Below are positions 45,547 to 59,500 of a stretch of 64,000 bases of DNA, piece after piece. The notes under the pieces were generated by a model that worked only from the letters and a program-made list of their open reading frames with translations, had not been told where the DNA came from and made no database searches. Position 1 is the first letter of the stretch, and every line of letters starts with the position of its first letter. The DNA lies in NCBI GenBank assembly GCA_017979445.1, contig CM030715.1, positions 34,779,756 to 34,843,755 on the forward strand, written 5' to 3'. A program made the position numbers and the translations under genes. This DNA is from Akebia trifoliata. Its lineage: Eukaryota; Streptophyta; Magnoliopsida; Ranunculales; Lardizabalaceae.

Positions 45547-46601
45547 TAAATACTTTCGAAAGTATTGTCTAAAATAGTTAGATAAGTATTGTGTGCTTAA
45601 ATGTCAAAAGTGATTCTGACATAGTTTTATATTTGGAAATTATTTTAAATTATGTTAAAATGACCAGAATGCCTTTATAAGTATCAATTACTATTTTTAA
45701 TATTATAACTCAATAAATTATGCCCCTAAAAATAACAGTTTCTGTTTTTATCCATAAAAATATTATACTATCATTTTAAACTCAAAATATACTTATTTAT
45801 TTTACAAAAATTCAACAAAATCTCTCTTAAAAATTAGACACATATAAAACAAAACATATATAAACTGAATCGATTGAGTGATAGCAACAGCGTAACTCTT
45901 CTAATCACCTTCACTTTTTTCTAGTATCGACCATCGATTAGCAACGATGCCGTCAACTGTTAAGCTGTCAAAGATATTAGGTTCAATAACAACTTGAGAA
46001 CTAAAGCAACAAAGATAAATACTAGTTGAAGGAAATAGATGGTGATGAAATCCAATTGGGATTTGAAATTCAGAAGAAAATCTAGAAATCTTTAGTAAGT
46101 ATTTGAAAGAAAAACCAATCATGGAATCTGAATTTGAGTGTTAGACATGGGAAAGTATGTTTTGAGATCTAGAAAAAGAAAGAGAAGAGGAGGGAAACAA
46201 GGTGAGTTATAGTTATAGAATTTTGAGAAAGAAATAAGTGCCCAAGGAATGATTTTTTAGAGAAGCAGAGATATGACGATCGATGTCATTCCACCGAGAA
46301 GAAGGAATTGGGGTTTGTTACCTTTGAATGAAATTGATGAATAATGGTACAAAGGGTGTAAATATTATAATTGTTAAAAGGTGTCCAAAAATCGTTATTT
46401 TGACAGATAAATATTGCTTCGCTCAAAAACACACGGAGAAGTACCAATTTTGATACTTCATCAAAGAGCATCACGAGTGCTTAAATAAAAAGTTACACTT
46501 TTTTGGATCACACCATCCAAACACGTGTGAAAGTGCTTTTGACTCCCCGATAGAGCCAAAAGCACTTGGAGAAGTCAATCCAAACAGGCCCTAAGATATC
46601 G
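45547..46601. other. Gene-free AT-rich stretch
   Basis: No exon or RNA gene recognised. Short minus-strand frames near 45901-46474 lack signatures and splice context. Confidence 0.4.
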
Positions 46602-46750
46602 TTTCTCATATTTTTTTTAAGTAACGGTGTGCCCTCACACTCCCCTGAGGAATTAATGCTCATATTGAGTATCGAACTCACGACCTATAGGCATCAACCG
46701 CTCATCGGTCCGAAATTGCCATTGAGCCAACCTCTCAAGGTTATTTCTCA
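46602..46750 (-). repeat. tRNA-derived SINE-like repeat
   Basis: On the minus strand an A-box-like 'ttggctcaatgg' and a B-box-like 'ggtcgtgagttcgatac' are spaced as in tRNA-derived SINEs, ending in an A-rich tail (poly-T at 46610-46618 on the plus strand). 'tttctca' at 46602-46608 and 46744-46750 may be the target duplication. Part of it recurs near 27030 ('cctgaggaattaatgctcat'). Confidence 0.65.
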
Positions 46751-48040
46751 CGTGCATTATCTTACCTAAGTTTTCCAACTATCATTTTGAACATTTGAAA
46801 ATTTTGTGACAATAAACAAAGAATAACATACATTTCAAAGATCAAGTATAATCTTGAATTGGGCATTCATTTTACTAATTGTTATACATACATTTTGTAT
46901 ATTTTATAAAGATTTATCTAATAACCCTGATTAAGATTGATTAGATTGGAAATCAACGAGATCACTAATAGATAGATTTTCATGGAATATGCAAAATGTA
47001 CAAATAATAATAATGAAATAGACACTTAAATAAAAAGTTACACCTTGATTAAGATTGGATGTCATCACTTTTTAATAATAATAAAAAATAAAAAATACGA
47101 ATGATTAATTGACTCGAAAAAAGCAACCCGAAATTCACTCATTGACATGGATCCGTACAAAACCATAGATCTTTTTCCTTGTGTATACCGAAGAAAAAGA
47201 TCGATAGTTATGTGCACATACCATGTCAACAAGTGAATTTCTTCTAGACAGTTGACTCTGATTCTTTTTTTTTTTTTTTTTAATGAATTTGTCGCTTTTG
47301 GAAAGCAACTAAGTAACTGTTCTATTCAATGTTAAATGACCATTCATAGTATAACTTTTAATTCAAGCATCAATTTCATTATTTCTATTTATGCATTTTT
47401 ATTACCTTGCAAAGATCAATGTAGCGAAGAATTGTTAACTTTCAAAAGTGATGAACTCAATGTTTTTAGAAATTGACAAATTCGCTACTTTTAAATAAAT
47501 AAAACAATGAATTCTTGACTTTTGAAAATAAAAGAATTTTTCATTTGATAAATCTTTATGAAATACCTTAAATCCATATATGATAATAGTGAAGAGAACT
47601 TTCACATAAAAAATTATGATTAAATCTTCAAAATGAGGAGGAGATCATTCTTTGTTCATCATCTTTAGGTATTTAAAAAAAAAAAAAAGGTGAGAAAGGG
47701 TATTTTGATACTTTAAATCTTTTATTAAAATTAGGGGCCTTTTCGAAAAAAAAAAAAAAAAAATTTAAATGTTCCAACGAATTTTTGTTCTATTTTTAAT
47801 GCGAAGAGCTCTCATCAATGCCCAAACTCATTTTCATGCACCCAAAAATGGTTGAACCATGTACGGAGAGTTTGTTAATGTTCCAATTGATTGGAATCAA
47901 CCATTAATGGATTAGTGACCCACATGAATATGCCACGTGGTGTGCATACGATATAGGGAATCTGAGGCACATACTGGATTTTGCTCACGTGGGGGCAACG
48001 AAGAGTAGAATTTTTCTTTCTAGGGACAACTAAAGGTGAA
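46751..48040. other. Gene-free AT-rich stretch
   Basis: Long homopolymer runs (poly-T near 47266, poly-A near 47675 and 47747). No gene recognised. Confidence 0.4.
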
Positions 48041-48583
48041 AAAAATCTATAGGGACAATAATGGTGGATTTTTTTTACTCATTGCTATTGTCTATTGCAA
48101 TAGCTCTAGATCCTTATAAAATTTGGAAATTTTTGTGAGGGCAAATGCCCCCCTAATAAATCCTCCTTTACAGGGAATTGACTACCTACCTAACTAATAG
48201 AGTACATGATCCCAGTTTACATGTCTAACATGAAGTTCTCATGTAATTATTAAGGTGTCACTTGAAACTTTACGAAACTAGTTTTAAGGAAAAAAAGTTA
48301 TTATAGGTGGAAAAAAAAATCTATGGGGACAATAATGGTGGATTTTTTTATCCGTCGCTATTGTCTATTGCAATAGCTATAGATCCTCATTAACTTTGGA
48401 AATTTAGCTGGGGGGCACCCTATAGTAAATCCACCCTTGCAAGGAATTGACCACCTACCTAACTAATAGAGTACATGATCCCAGTTTATATGTCTAATGT
48501 GAAGTTCTCATGTAGCTGATATTAAGGTGTCACTCACAACTTTACGAAACTAGTTTTAAGGGAAAAAAGAAGCTATTATAGGT
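48041..48583. repeat. ~273-bp tandem duplication
   Basis: Two adjacent copies start at about 48041 and 48314. They share 'gggacaataatggtggattt', 'attgtctattgcaatagct', 'aactaatagagtacatgatc' and 'actttacgaaactagtttta', with scattered differences. Each includes a small palindrome, 'ctattgtctattgcaatag'. No coding capacity. The long-inverted-repeat element at 48581 begins at its end. Confidence 0.88.
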
Positions 48584-49354
48584 GATTTAGATGCCCCCCC
48601 ACCTACGTTTTACTGAATCCTAGAGTTACTCCTTATGTTTTGAAATTGATGACATGTATCCCTTGACCTCATCCATCTACATAGACTAAGAGAAAAAGAC
48701 TCAAATGCCTTCATATTCAACATCTTCCCAAAAATCCAGATTTTTCTTTTCAAAACTTGTCTATTTCAAGCTCTCCAAGGTATATCAGCTCAACTTTATT
48801 CAACTTTATTTTCAATTCATTGTTTTCAACTTAGAGCTAACTTTTTATATAAAATCCTAGACTTCTCTACCCAAACCCCCATCATTTTTAATTTTCTCAA
48901 AAACATCTTATTTATTTTTTCTTTTCAAAATCAGTCATCTTCAAGCTCTTTAACCTCTAGAGTAATTTTAATCTATTCAACCTTATTTTCATCTATCATT
49001 TTTTTTTACCTTGCATCCTTTGTAGAAAACTTTAGATTTTTCTTTCCAAAATTTCATCATTTTATATTTTTTCAAAAATTGTATCTTATCTTAAGATTTA
49101 AAGATTGAAGACTTGAAGTAAATAAAATCTTAAGATAGATGGTGAAGACTAAAATTTTTATATTAAAAGATTGAAGATAGTTGATTCTGAGAAAAAAAAA
49201 AATCAAAATTTTGACTAAAGGTTGAAGATGAGGGCATTTGAGTATTTTCCCGTTAGTTTAAATAGAAGAATGGCGTCAAAGATGTAATCAATTTCAAAAC
49301 GTATAAGAGTACCTCTAATATTTAGCAAAAGGTAGGGGAAACATATCTAAATAC
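48581..49354. mobile_element. Long-inverted-repeat element, copy 2
   Basis: Ends are inverted: 'ggtgatttagatgcc' at the left and 'acatatctaaatacc' at the right, followed inward by 'gttttgaaattgatgacatg' and the complement near 49300. About 770 bases, AT-rich interior, no protein. Homologous at both ends to 39395-39949. Confidence 0.72.
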
Positions 49355-52300
49355 CCAATTATTAATCAGCGACGCGAGGGTATTTTCGTAATTCTGGGTA
49401 AGAGTGAAGGGCGATAGAGTAGAAGTGGGTTTGAAGTGTTGTTGACGGCAGAAAGACACGTGTCAATCAGGGTGGAGGGTCTCCAAGGAAAACGCGGTAG
49501 AGATAATGCCCTATATGGGATTCCCCTCTTAACTGACACGTGTTATCATCTCTTTTATTAGGCGACTCCACTTTACCAAAATAATGTAGCTGACGTGTGA
49601 TTTAATCTGACCTAACTCGCAAATAAATAAACTAATGTGATTTTAATGGGCGTCTATGACTCATCCTATTAGCTAACGTGTCAATTAAAAGAGCAAATGA
49701 CGTGTGAAACATTATCCTGATTCTTGAAGACCAAACCAGACCCATTGGTCCAATAGGTGAAATAATCCCAAAAATCGACTCGGTTGAGAATTTGATTTGA
49801 CCTATCGGTTGAACCGGGTTGACCAAGCACAATTTTAGGGACTTTAAAAACCTAAAGTGATTCTACTTTATTTGATTGAGAAAAGTGAGATGGTCAGGTG
49901 CAAAGCATTTGTGGAAACTAAGAAAATTCTTGGGAGAGTAAGCACGTAAAAGATCTCATGAAGAAGACCTAACAAATAATATTTCCAGACTTTTGGATGG
50001 TAGATTACCACCCAAGAATGGTAGAATATTATTGGTTGAGATGTTGAATTTGCAAAGAAAAATTGCATTACAAAGTAATAATAACTAGGATTGACCTCTG
50101 GTTTATAAGCAAATGTTTGTTGTCGACTGAACAAATCATATTCCTTCATTTAATATTATTAGAGTCACGGAGGGATTGTTAATATGTCGGTTGTGTCTCG
50201 TGCATCAAAATCCTTGACCTTGGTCTGTCTAGTGTCGGTCGGGCCAACTCAAATTGCATTTATGTCCAATCCCAGGATGGCCCACACAAATTAGGGCCTA
50301 TTTGAGCCATGTGGACTTCCATCTTGGTCCAAATGACACCTCATCCCACTTGATCTGTGGTCTAGATTAGGTTTGGAAAAAAAAAATACATTTTTTGAGC
50401 CATATCTTGAATTTGAAAATGAACGTCCACTGAACTCCTAGATTTAAAATTTAAATCCAATGATGAAAAAATCTTTTTTTCGGAAGTTCATAAAATTCCA
50501 TGCTCTACATACACGTGGCACCTAATGGTGGTTTAGGGTGCCACGTTGGCATGTGTTCCATAAAGATAGATGGTCCTTCGGTTTATAAAACCGCATCTCT
50601 ATATTATATATACAGTCACATAAGCATATTTTACGAAATAATTTATTGGGATGGACTGTCCACGAGCCTCTCTATGGAGCACAAGCTGGGCCCTTATATG
50701 AATCGAGTCTAACCCAGACTGATAACTTAATGGGCCTAGTAACACTATGGATACCCGATCCACACTCGGCAGCCCATTGACAATCCTATGACCTACCCAC
50801 CACATCTTCTGTTATTGAAAATGAGATCATACCCATAAGGAGAAGATGGATTAAAAGAACAAAATAATCAGTCTAAGAAGTCAAATAGAAATTTATGATA
50901 TAAGGTTTTGCGGTGCTTTCCAACTCAAGTGACAAGATCTTCCACCAACGTGGAAGAAAAATGAATTTAAAACCTTTTGCTTCTACATTATGACCTTTTT
51001 GTAGTTCTGCTTCTTATGCAACTGTGATTTCCTCAACCCTAATACAGCCTGTGAAAACTCAAGTATCAATAGGCCTTCTCACTCTCACTTTCATTTGGAA
51101 TTTTTTTTTGCTTTATAGCCCAATTTGGTGATATCTAGCTGTTGGAATTAAGCACTTTTTGCCATGGGTTTCTGCCCTCCCATGGGCTTGGTCATTATGC
51201 CCATGAAGAGAAAACAAAAAATATTTGCGTTAAAAACTAAAATTGTTGTGGTTTGTGGAGCCTGATATTGATCAACAAGGAGGTACTGTATCATGCCAGT
51301 CAAGCTCACTAGGGAGTGTGAGATTTTGAAATTCACTAAGATTATGTAAAACCCTAGTTAGGTTTTCTGGGGTATTTATATTTCTCGTTTTTCGTGAAAA
51401 ATTGTTATTTGTAACTGTGAGTTTTCTCTTCATAGGAAAATTAGTGTGATTCATGGACATACCTCAATCTTGAGGGACCATGTAAAAATTTGTGTTTCAG
51501 TGTATGATTGTGTTTTGTTTCGATTTGGTTATTGGTTCAATTGTTCTTGTTTTCTCAACAATGATAATTCGAATCATCACCCAACCTAAGCTTTTATAGT
51601 TGGGTGAATAAATCCTGACTAACAAGATTATCAATGAATAATGTGGGATGAAACCACAAACAAAATGGTTTGTCATGCCTTGTGTTCTCAAACAAAACAT
51701 GTTGTGTCATTGATGGTAAATGCAAACAAAACATGTTCTGTCATTGATGGTGAATTCAATAGTCTTGACTCTTGACCCCAATAACTTAGGTATCCAGCTA
51801 ACCTGTCCAACTTCACTGATTGTCGACAGCTTATTTAGGGGAACAGGTTTAAGTGAATCCTGCCATTCGTGTGCTGGTACGCATAAGTAGTTACTTCGAT
51901 CTAATTTGCAGGTAAGTGGGCCTCAATTCTCATACTCATTTGAATTGCATTTGGAAATGATGGCGATGGATGACCCACTTTTACAATCAGTTGGTGGTAA
52001 TAGAGTTCCCTTAATAAAAATGCCATATAGATCAAAACTTAGGCAACTAATCTAAAAAGACCAAGAGTAAATACATATAAACTGGTTGACTTGCAAAATA
52101 AGTGGGGAGAAGTACTGAATATTATTCCACCAATCATTTCAAACACCACTGAAGAGTTGTAAAATTATGATGAGTTTCTTATATAATACAAATGCATCAA
52201 AGGACAAATCCAAAACTATAATGAATAAGCATATAATGAAGGCAATAAACATTTCCTTGAAATCGGAAGTATAACATAAAAAGAAGAATGAAATGTAAAT

Positions 52301-52472
52301 TTTACTTTAAAAGCCGAGCTGATTATGAATCGTTGATCACCTTATTACTTTTTGAGCATTCTCCACTTAGTTTGCTGGGGGAGGGATTGCCATTTTTCTC
52401 TCTTTTCCTCCTCGATCGACTTCTTGCTACCCAACCCAATCTTTCAACTATCTGATTCTCTCGTGAATAATC
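49355..52472. other. Gene-free stretch ahead of the kinase 3' end
   Basis: Several short open frames (for example 49832-49632 and 50149-49868 on the minus strand) lack any family signature. A repeated 'caaacaaaacatgttntgtc' lies near 51690-51745. The part after about 52250 is probably 3' untranslated sequence of the minus-strand kinase. Confidence 0.35.
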
Positions 52473-55102
52473 TCAACGAGGGTGGGAAGTCTCTTGTACA
52501 ATCCGACGTTCCTGCATTATAGGATAATTATATATTAATAGGGATGAAGTGGAAATAATCGAAGGACTTGTGACGTATTTTTTTAATGATTGTTGCTTTC
52601 TGATGAGACATTTGATTGGAACTTACAGCACGAATTAGCGAATCTTCAGCTTCAAGCATGTTGATCACTTGTCCCATTTTTGGCCTTTTTTGTGCTTCTG
52701 GGTCGATGCATCGGAGAGCAACCAATAGAACTCGTTTGAGTGACTTTGAAGAAGGCATTTCAGGCAACTTAGGATCCACTACTTGCTCAGATTGTCGGTT
52801 TCCAACCATAGTCTTCAACCAATCAACCAAATTCACCTACAAATATGTCATTTATTTAGAACCCAATTAGTTCTCCAAAAAAATGTAAAAAATAAAACCC
52901 AGTAAGAGTGAATAAAAGAGGAAGTTTTCTAAATGTTTCAACATTTAACCTCTCCAGGGGATTGACTGTAATCAACAGGGTTCCTTCCAGAAATTATTTC
53001 CATGATTAGTATCCCAAAGCTGTAAATATCGTTCCTCTCGTTCAACATACCAGTGCTAGCATATTCAGGTGCTACATAGCTACAAAATCCACGTAGTTTG
53101 TAAGAGTCATGAATTCTGTATCAATTATCATAATTCATAATAGTTTAGACAAGAACATAAACCCAATTGTTATCAGGAAAGAGACTAACCCGTACGTTCC
53201 CATCACACGAGTTGTCACGTGAGTCCTTTCGGAACATAAGAGCTTAGCAAGCCCAAAATCAGAGACCTTTGGATTCCATTGACGGTCTAGTAGAATATTG
53301 CTAGATTTTACATCCCGATGGACAACCTTTGGTTCGAGACCCTCATGAAGGTAGGCCAAGCTGCATTACATGTTCTAATTTGAGCTTTATATTTGCATAA
53401 AACTTACATGGAGGGATTTCCATAAAACAAGACTTTTAGGACAAATTTGTCTTACCCTTTCGCTGTTCCAAGGATAATGTTCATCCGAATATCCCATGTT
53501 AGAGGGCTGGCTTGTCCTACATCCCCATGAAGCCACTGGTCGAGGTTACCGTTGTCTACGTACTCATAAACGAGCATCCTAATCAACAAACCATATATTC
53601 AATTTCCATTGGATTTGAAACAGAAAGAAATTAACAAAATCGGAAAATTCTCCTATTGAAAATAAATAAAGAAAGAAAAACTCATAAAATGGGATAAAGT
53701 ATGGGTACCTGTAAGCTCCCTCCACACAGTACCCAAGCAACCTGACTAGATTCTTGTGTCTAACACGCCCAATTGCTTCCACCTCTACTTTGAACTCCTT
53801 GTCTGCTTGATCCCTGATAATTCATCAATCTCATAAATAAATTGGATATTCTCAAGCATCATAAAATAGAATAATAAAAAACCGAGCTGGTATTAGAACG
53901 TTGTACAGAAATTCGAACTGAGTCCTGTTATTGAGAACGGCACAATAAAAGCACAATGTATGGGGAATAAAAGAAGAACAAAATTCAAACAGTTGAAAAA
54001 GAATTTTAATGTCAAAAGTTATTGAGCTTCGTAACCATTACTCGATGCCAAAGATATTGAATTAAGAATCAACGGATAAAAAGGAGTAGAAAATGCAAAA
54101 TTATCTAGTATTTCACCTTACTGAAGAAGGAAATGTTTTCTAATGACTACTGCATTATATGTTGGAACAAACAGGGAATTATACCCAAATAACTTGAATC
54201 GATCAACCAGTCAATTATCCCACCTAAAAGTAAAATCATCCAAATAACAAAAATAGCATAACCTATCGATTATCACATTTTTATCAAGAAATGGTGACTT
54301 GGGTTCTGAAATCCCCTTAAAGGCTAAGCTTTCTTTGCTGGAAATTACTTATTTGGCTTCTTTACTTGACAACAAGGTCGAAAAGAGCCCAAATTCACAA
54401 CCCCAACTAAAATCTGAGCTTTTTTTTTTCAATTAGATATCTTTAGCCTATCATGTCTATGTTACCAATTGATCTAACATTTATTCTCCTAAACACAAAC
54501 TTTCCACAAAAAGATTCATTTTTTATTGAAACACAAATGATTTGGGGAATTGGGTACCTGTTATTCAACAAATTCTTCACCGCTACCAGCGTTTTATCAG
54601 GCAAGACCCCACGATAAACAATTCCATAACCACCCTCACCGATCATATTCTCCTCCGCAAAACTATTCGTCGCCGATTCAAGTTCCCTCAAAGTATACCA
54701 ATGTCCCCACCCCAGATGCGAAACCTCAGGCCGTCCCCCACCCATTGATGCTGAATCCGTTGCAGTCGTCGATTGATTTTCTCCACCTGCTCGAGATACC
54801 ACCCGATGATCAGCCTTACCGATATCGATCTGGATCTCTGGGACGGAAGGCCGATCGGTCTCAGTGACATGGAAGATCTCTTTGGAGACTACAGGGGAAG
54901 GGTCTCTTGCAGAGAGCTTAGTCATAACGAAACCAGATTTCGGGGATTTTCGACGTAGAGATGTGATGAGGAAGAAGATAAGGAAGAGAATCAGAACAAT
55001 GAGAGCTCCAATACAGATTCCAACCACGACCCATAATGGAAGTCCGAAGATTGAGGTCGATTTCGAGAGTTCTTTGTTAAGAAACCCTGTATCGCTCGAC
55101 AT
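52473..55102 (-). CDS. Receptor-like serine/threonine kinase (At1g01540/At4g01330 type)
   Basis: Seven coding exons: 55102-54558, 53813-53709, 53578-53456, 53360-53190, 53079-52950, 52836-52627 and 52511-52473, 440 residues, all GT-AG and in frame. The short N-terminus lacks a signal peptide and precedes a membrane segment (about 21-49), so almost no ectodomain is exposed. A serine-rich linker leads to the kinase: glycine loop GEGGYG from 155, K176, HRD at 272-274, DFG at 292-294, then [20 protein letters not shown]. All catalytic residues are present. Intron number and TYG/YVAPEY boundaries match the PERK-related clade of Arabidopsis At1g01540 and At4g01330. The last exon is tiny (12 residues) and was placed by splice signals alone, so the exact C-terminus is less sure. 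No ligand or pathway can be inferred. Confidence 0.93.
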
Positions 55103-55810
55103 GATGAAGAACCAGAGTGTTTAAGAGAGATGAATTAGAAGAATTTTTTGGGAATTATGAGAAGTTTCCTGCATTGTTTTCGGTGGAAAAAGTAGAAAAT
55201 GATGATTTTGAAATTGTAGAGTGAGCGGAGTGAGATTGAAGTCAAATTGAATGAAAGAATGAAGAGTGAAGGTCTCCTTTTAATTCGGTTGAAATTACAT
55301 AAACGCCCATTTTTGAATCATAGTTTTGTTGTAGCTTTCAAAAATTAGTAACGGTCATATATAGTTGAGAACTCTTGATCTAACGTTTATAAGGTTTAAG
55401 TAGAATCCCAACAAAATATAGAGCCGTTCAAATTGATTGATTTGTTGAATTTGAGGTACATAAAGCACAATCATTTATAAATATTAGATCGAATCATTGT
55501 GGGTGGGATTAAATCAGGGTTGATTTGAACCAACTTAATTACTTATTAGACCAAATCATAGTGGGATTGATTAAAATTGGGATCGCGTAAAATATTGGGA
55601 TTTGAAATTATGATTTGGAAACGACTTGGTTTCTTACTTTTCGTCAAAATACAGAAATCAAAGATGAATAAAAGAAGAAAAAACAATATCCAAAAAAAAA
55701 AAATTTTGATTCAATATTTATGAGAATCTAACAGAACTTTAATCTACAATTTTCCAAACAATGCTTTTGTTTATTATTATTATTATTATTATTTATAATT
55801 ATAATAAAAT
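55103..55810 (-). promoter_or_regulatory. Upstream region of the receptor-like kinase gene
   Basis: Leader (about 55103-55270) and promoter-side DNA. AT-rich with a TAT/ATT repeat near 55770-55795. No specific site can be assigned. Confidence 0.35.
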
Positions 55811-55994
55811 TAATGTTGAAGTGACCTCGAGATTGTACTTCATATTGCACTTTCTCATGCGAAAGTGTGTAAGAGAACCATAGATGTTTTTCATCAAGAT
55901 ACGAGTCAAAAAAACATCTATGATTCCTACACACTTTTACGTTAGGATGTGCAATATGAGGTACAATCTTGAAGTCACTCCAGCTCCACTCATT
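55811..55994. mobile_element. MITE with ~85-bp inverted repeats
   Basis: 'gagattgtacttcatattgc' at the left faces 'gcaatatgaggtacaatctt' at the right. The centre folds again on 'catagatgtttttcatcaag', which faces 'gagtcaaaaaaacatctatg'. About 184 bases, non-coding. The central loop resembles the element at 12117. The target duplication is ambiguous because the flanks are AT-rich. Confidence 0.8.
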
Positions 55995-56524
55995 AAAATA
56001 TCATTCAAAATGTTTATAAGATATAAAATTAATGATCCAGAGACCAAAATGCTTAATATAATTACCAAAATATCTAGGGAAGTAGTTTTCAAAAAGCTCC
56101 TCCCAAGAAATTGTTTTTGTAACCAAGACTACACAAGATACCATTCCCACTATCCGCAAATATGATGAAAGATTTAAGAAATTCGAATTTATTTGGATGT
56201 TGTGCAAGTCTATTATGAAGCACTTTCATAAATAAAACTTGAGATCGTTTCTCGAGTATGTCCTTTTTTAGTACATATTGCAAATTTCTGACTACCACAT
56301 TTTCTTTCGGAGTATTAAATACCGAAGACAACGAAACAAAAAAAAAAAATTTGAATAACTGATTCCAAGAAGCCACAGAGTCTGCTTCAGCATTTGATGC
56401 TAATGCTGACCGATCAGATATAAGTCGCTATGGAGCATCAAAAGAATGGAATTCTCCTATGATAGTTGATTGGTTGACCATTGTTGCATTCCATGTCAAG
56501 ATCTTCATAGTCAAAGCCACTAGA

Positions 56525-59500
56525 TTATGGCTCCGTATGATGGAATTCGGGTCTTCGAAGGCAAAGCTTCTCTATGGATCCATGAAATGGAACCTTTACG
56601 GGATGGAGCTTAATTTTGTAAAGCTTCGGCCATTGTTTTCCTGTCACTGTAAATGATATAAAGGTAAAATGTCAAATAGGAATGATAGAAATGTTGAGAA
56701 AGCTGGGAAATAGGATACAAAGTCCCCATCCAACCTATAAACATTTTATTATTTTCTTCTAATCAAACCATTTTAAAGAATATCGGTTACATCTGATGCA
56801 CATGCCGCGTGTGCAATATAAGGACAGTAGACCATCCCCTTTGGGCATCTTATGAAACCTCTAAATTCATGTTCACTTTATACAGTTTTTGAAGAGGATT
56901 TATTTACAGAAAGCATCACTTAAGCGTGCGTGTGGAGATTAAATTACACACATCTGAAGGATTCAGGAATAAATCCGTGTTACTTACGAGTACTAATATT
57001 TTTAGTCTTAAAGATTCTTTTGCAAGTATTTCTTTAACCAAAGATAATAAAGATCACCGTTCACAAATTTTCTCCTAAATTTCTGAAAAGTTACAGTCAT
57101 TTGTTCGTCAGTTCCTGAGCACAGCATGTGTTGCTGAGAAACTAACTACATAGTTGCAAGGGTTTTAAAATTAAAAAAAAAAAAAAGAAAAAAAAAAGTA
57201 AATTTACATGAAATGTCGGAGCTTACCAAAGAGGCGATTCCTCTCACTATCCCATGCAATTCCATTTAAAACATCAATTCCCTGAAAGGTATGAAATTAT
57301 CAGTGTAAATATAACTAAATAAAATTAATATTATTTTCAGCAGAACTTTTGCACCAGAAAGACGATTATTGTTGCAACATGACGAAAATATGCCAGCTTT
57401 TAAAACAATGTGGCACTTACTCTATGCCCATCCTTTAACAAGCGTTCCCTGTAAAAAAAGTACATAAATAATTATCACTAAACTTCCAAACAAATTAATG
57501 AAGAAATTATTTCAATTCTCAAAAGTACGGATCTTGGCAATCTTCAAGAAAATTAGAACTTAAAAATGAAAAAGCAAACCTTAGCTCAGGAAGGAGAATC
57601 CATCCAAGTACAATCCCATCCTTACTTGAAATTCTAGCTATGCAATCAGTCTGCACCATACAACTAAATTATTTAATAAGGTATTTGATTCATGACTTGG
57701 GCTATCCTCCACATTAATGAATAGATAACCAATATAAAATCTGAATTTGTTTATAAATATATATGAGGAAAAACTGGGACGTACCATCCAGACATTTGCC
57801 CAAACTTCACCATTTACATACTCCAATTCATTGAGGTTATGAACTTCATGACCTTTGTATTTGACCATATCTTTCTGTATGACTGCATTAACAAAGCTAT
57901 TAAGAAGCAATAAATTGCAGAATGAAAGTATAAGATACACAAAAAAATGAAAAAGGGGGAAATGAAGATTCTAAAAGTTGTTGAATGCTTGAGAGACCTT
58001 TTAATGTTTGAGGGTCAAGTTGATATAGTGTTGAAGATCCGTCACTCCCAAATAAGACTTTTCCATCGGTCGCCAATCCCCAACCATCCCGCATGTGATG
58101 AGTAAACTTCTCAAACTGTCCCAAGTATACAAGAATCAACAGAAAATTATCATAAATTGGCAGAGAAAACTAAAAATCTAGATATGATATAGGTTTTACT
58201 CTCATTTTTTAACAAGAGAACCAAATTCTCTATTTTAAATTGGGAAGAGCAAGGCGGGCTAGGATTTGGATTGTACCAAGGGCTAGTATTAATCCAAAAG
58301 GAATAGGGTTTTGGCATGACATACAAGCATATCCCAACCAGGGTTTTACATTTCTATTTGGTTTATATCTGAGTCAGCTTAGAAATGAAATATTTCTGTC
58401 AATGTGGAAATTTTGCAGAATTTTAGAAATTACAAAAAGATAATGGAATTCATAGAAAACATAGGAAACATGCTTTAAAAGTTTATGATGAGATAAAATA
58501 AGCCTAAAATCACACTCTTAATATTATGAACAATCATTTGGAGTAAAAAAACGAGATCAATAGCATTTGCCACATGCTGACACAAATATTTGAGACTTGG
58601 ATTCTTATAGTCGTACTTGCACATTGATATTCGTAATATGTAATTTAAGTAAGATAAAATCAAAATCATTTTCCTTTAGACCTAAGGAAGTTGTAGCCAC
58701 ATGGATTTACAAACTACAGTATCTTATTTTTTCTAATTTTATTAATTATTTTTGAACTATGAAAATCAGATCATGCATATAACGAAACCATTTGAGTTCA
58801 TATCATTTGTACTAATTATTAAAATTTAAAATTATATGTAATATGTTCCCCATTACATGTTTCAGTTGTTATTCACTATAAATAATATAAATTTTACGAA
58901 AATTTAGAAAAATGGAGGAAAGGAAAAATATGCCAGTAACATTTCCTCTTGGTCCCTGTGGAAATGGAAATATTACAGTACAAATGGAAATATTACAGTA
59001 CATTTCATGGAAACACCACGAAATTAATACCATGATTCCAAATGCTTACTGTTACAAGCTTATCTCTTAGAAAATAAAGATTTGTACGCAGAGTAGAGCG
59101 CCTCTCATGTAATGAGAATAAAATAAAGCCAGATATTTAATAATTAAAAAGGCAGAAATCAATAAAACAGTCAGATTGCCTGTCATAATAGCATAAGTTA
59201 TGTTGATTTCTGCAACAATGTCATCGACGGTAAGTTTTGTTGTTGTTATTAATATAATAAGTACTATTATGACAAACAATCTGACTATTTGATGTTTGCT
59301 TAATATTAGTTATATCATCTCATATTAAGTCTCAGTCCAAACTTGCTTCTAAATGTGTTTCATGCTTAATCATAAAAGAAGTTACTCCACAGCAAGGATA
59401 TAGATAACAAAGTTCACAAGGAGAAAATAGGTGAAGTACAAACTTTGCTAAGATTGTATCGATCATATATAAAACCAGTTTTCGTCAACCAAGTCACTTG

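Noticed and set aside
57185..57226. QCT ending at the stop after KLRHFM as the main form
   Set aside because: The G|GTAAG donor joins in frame to an exon at 56646 encoding the conserved TGKQWPKLYKIKL end.
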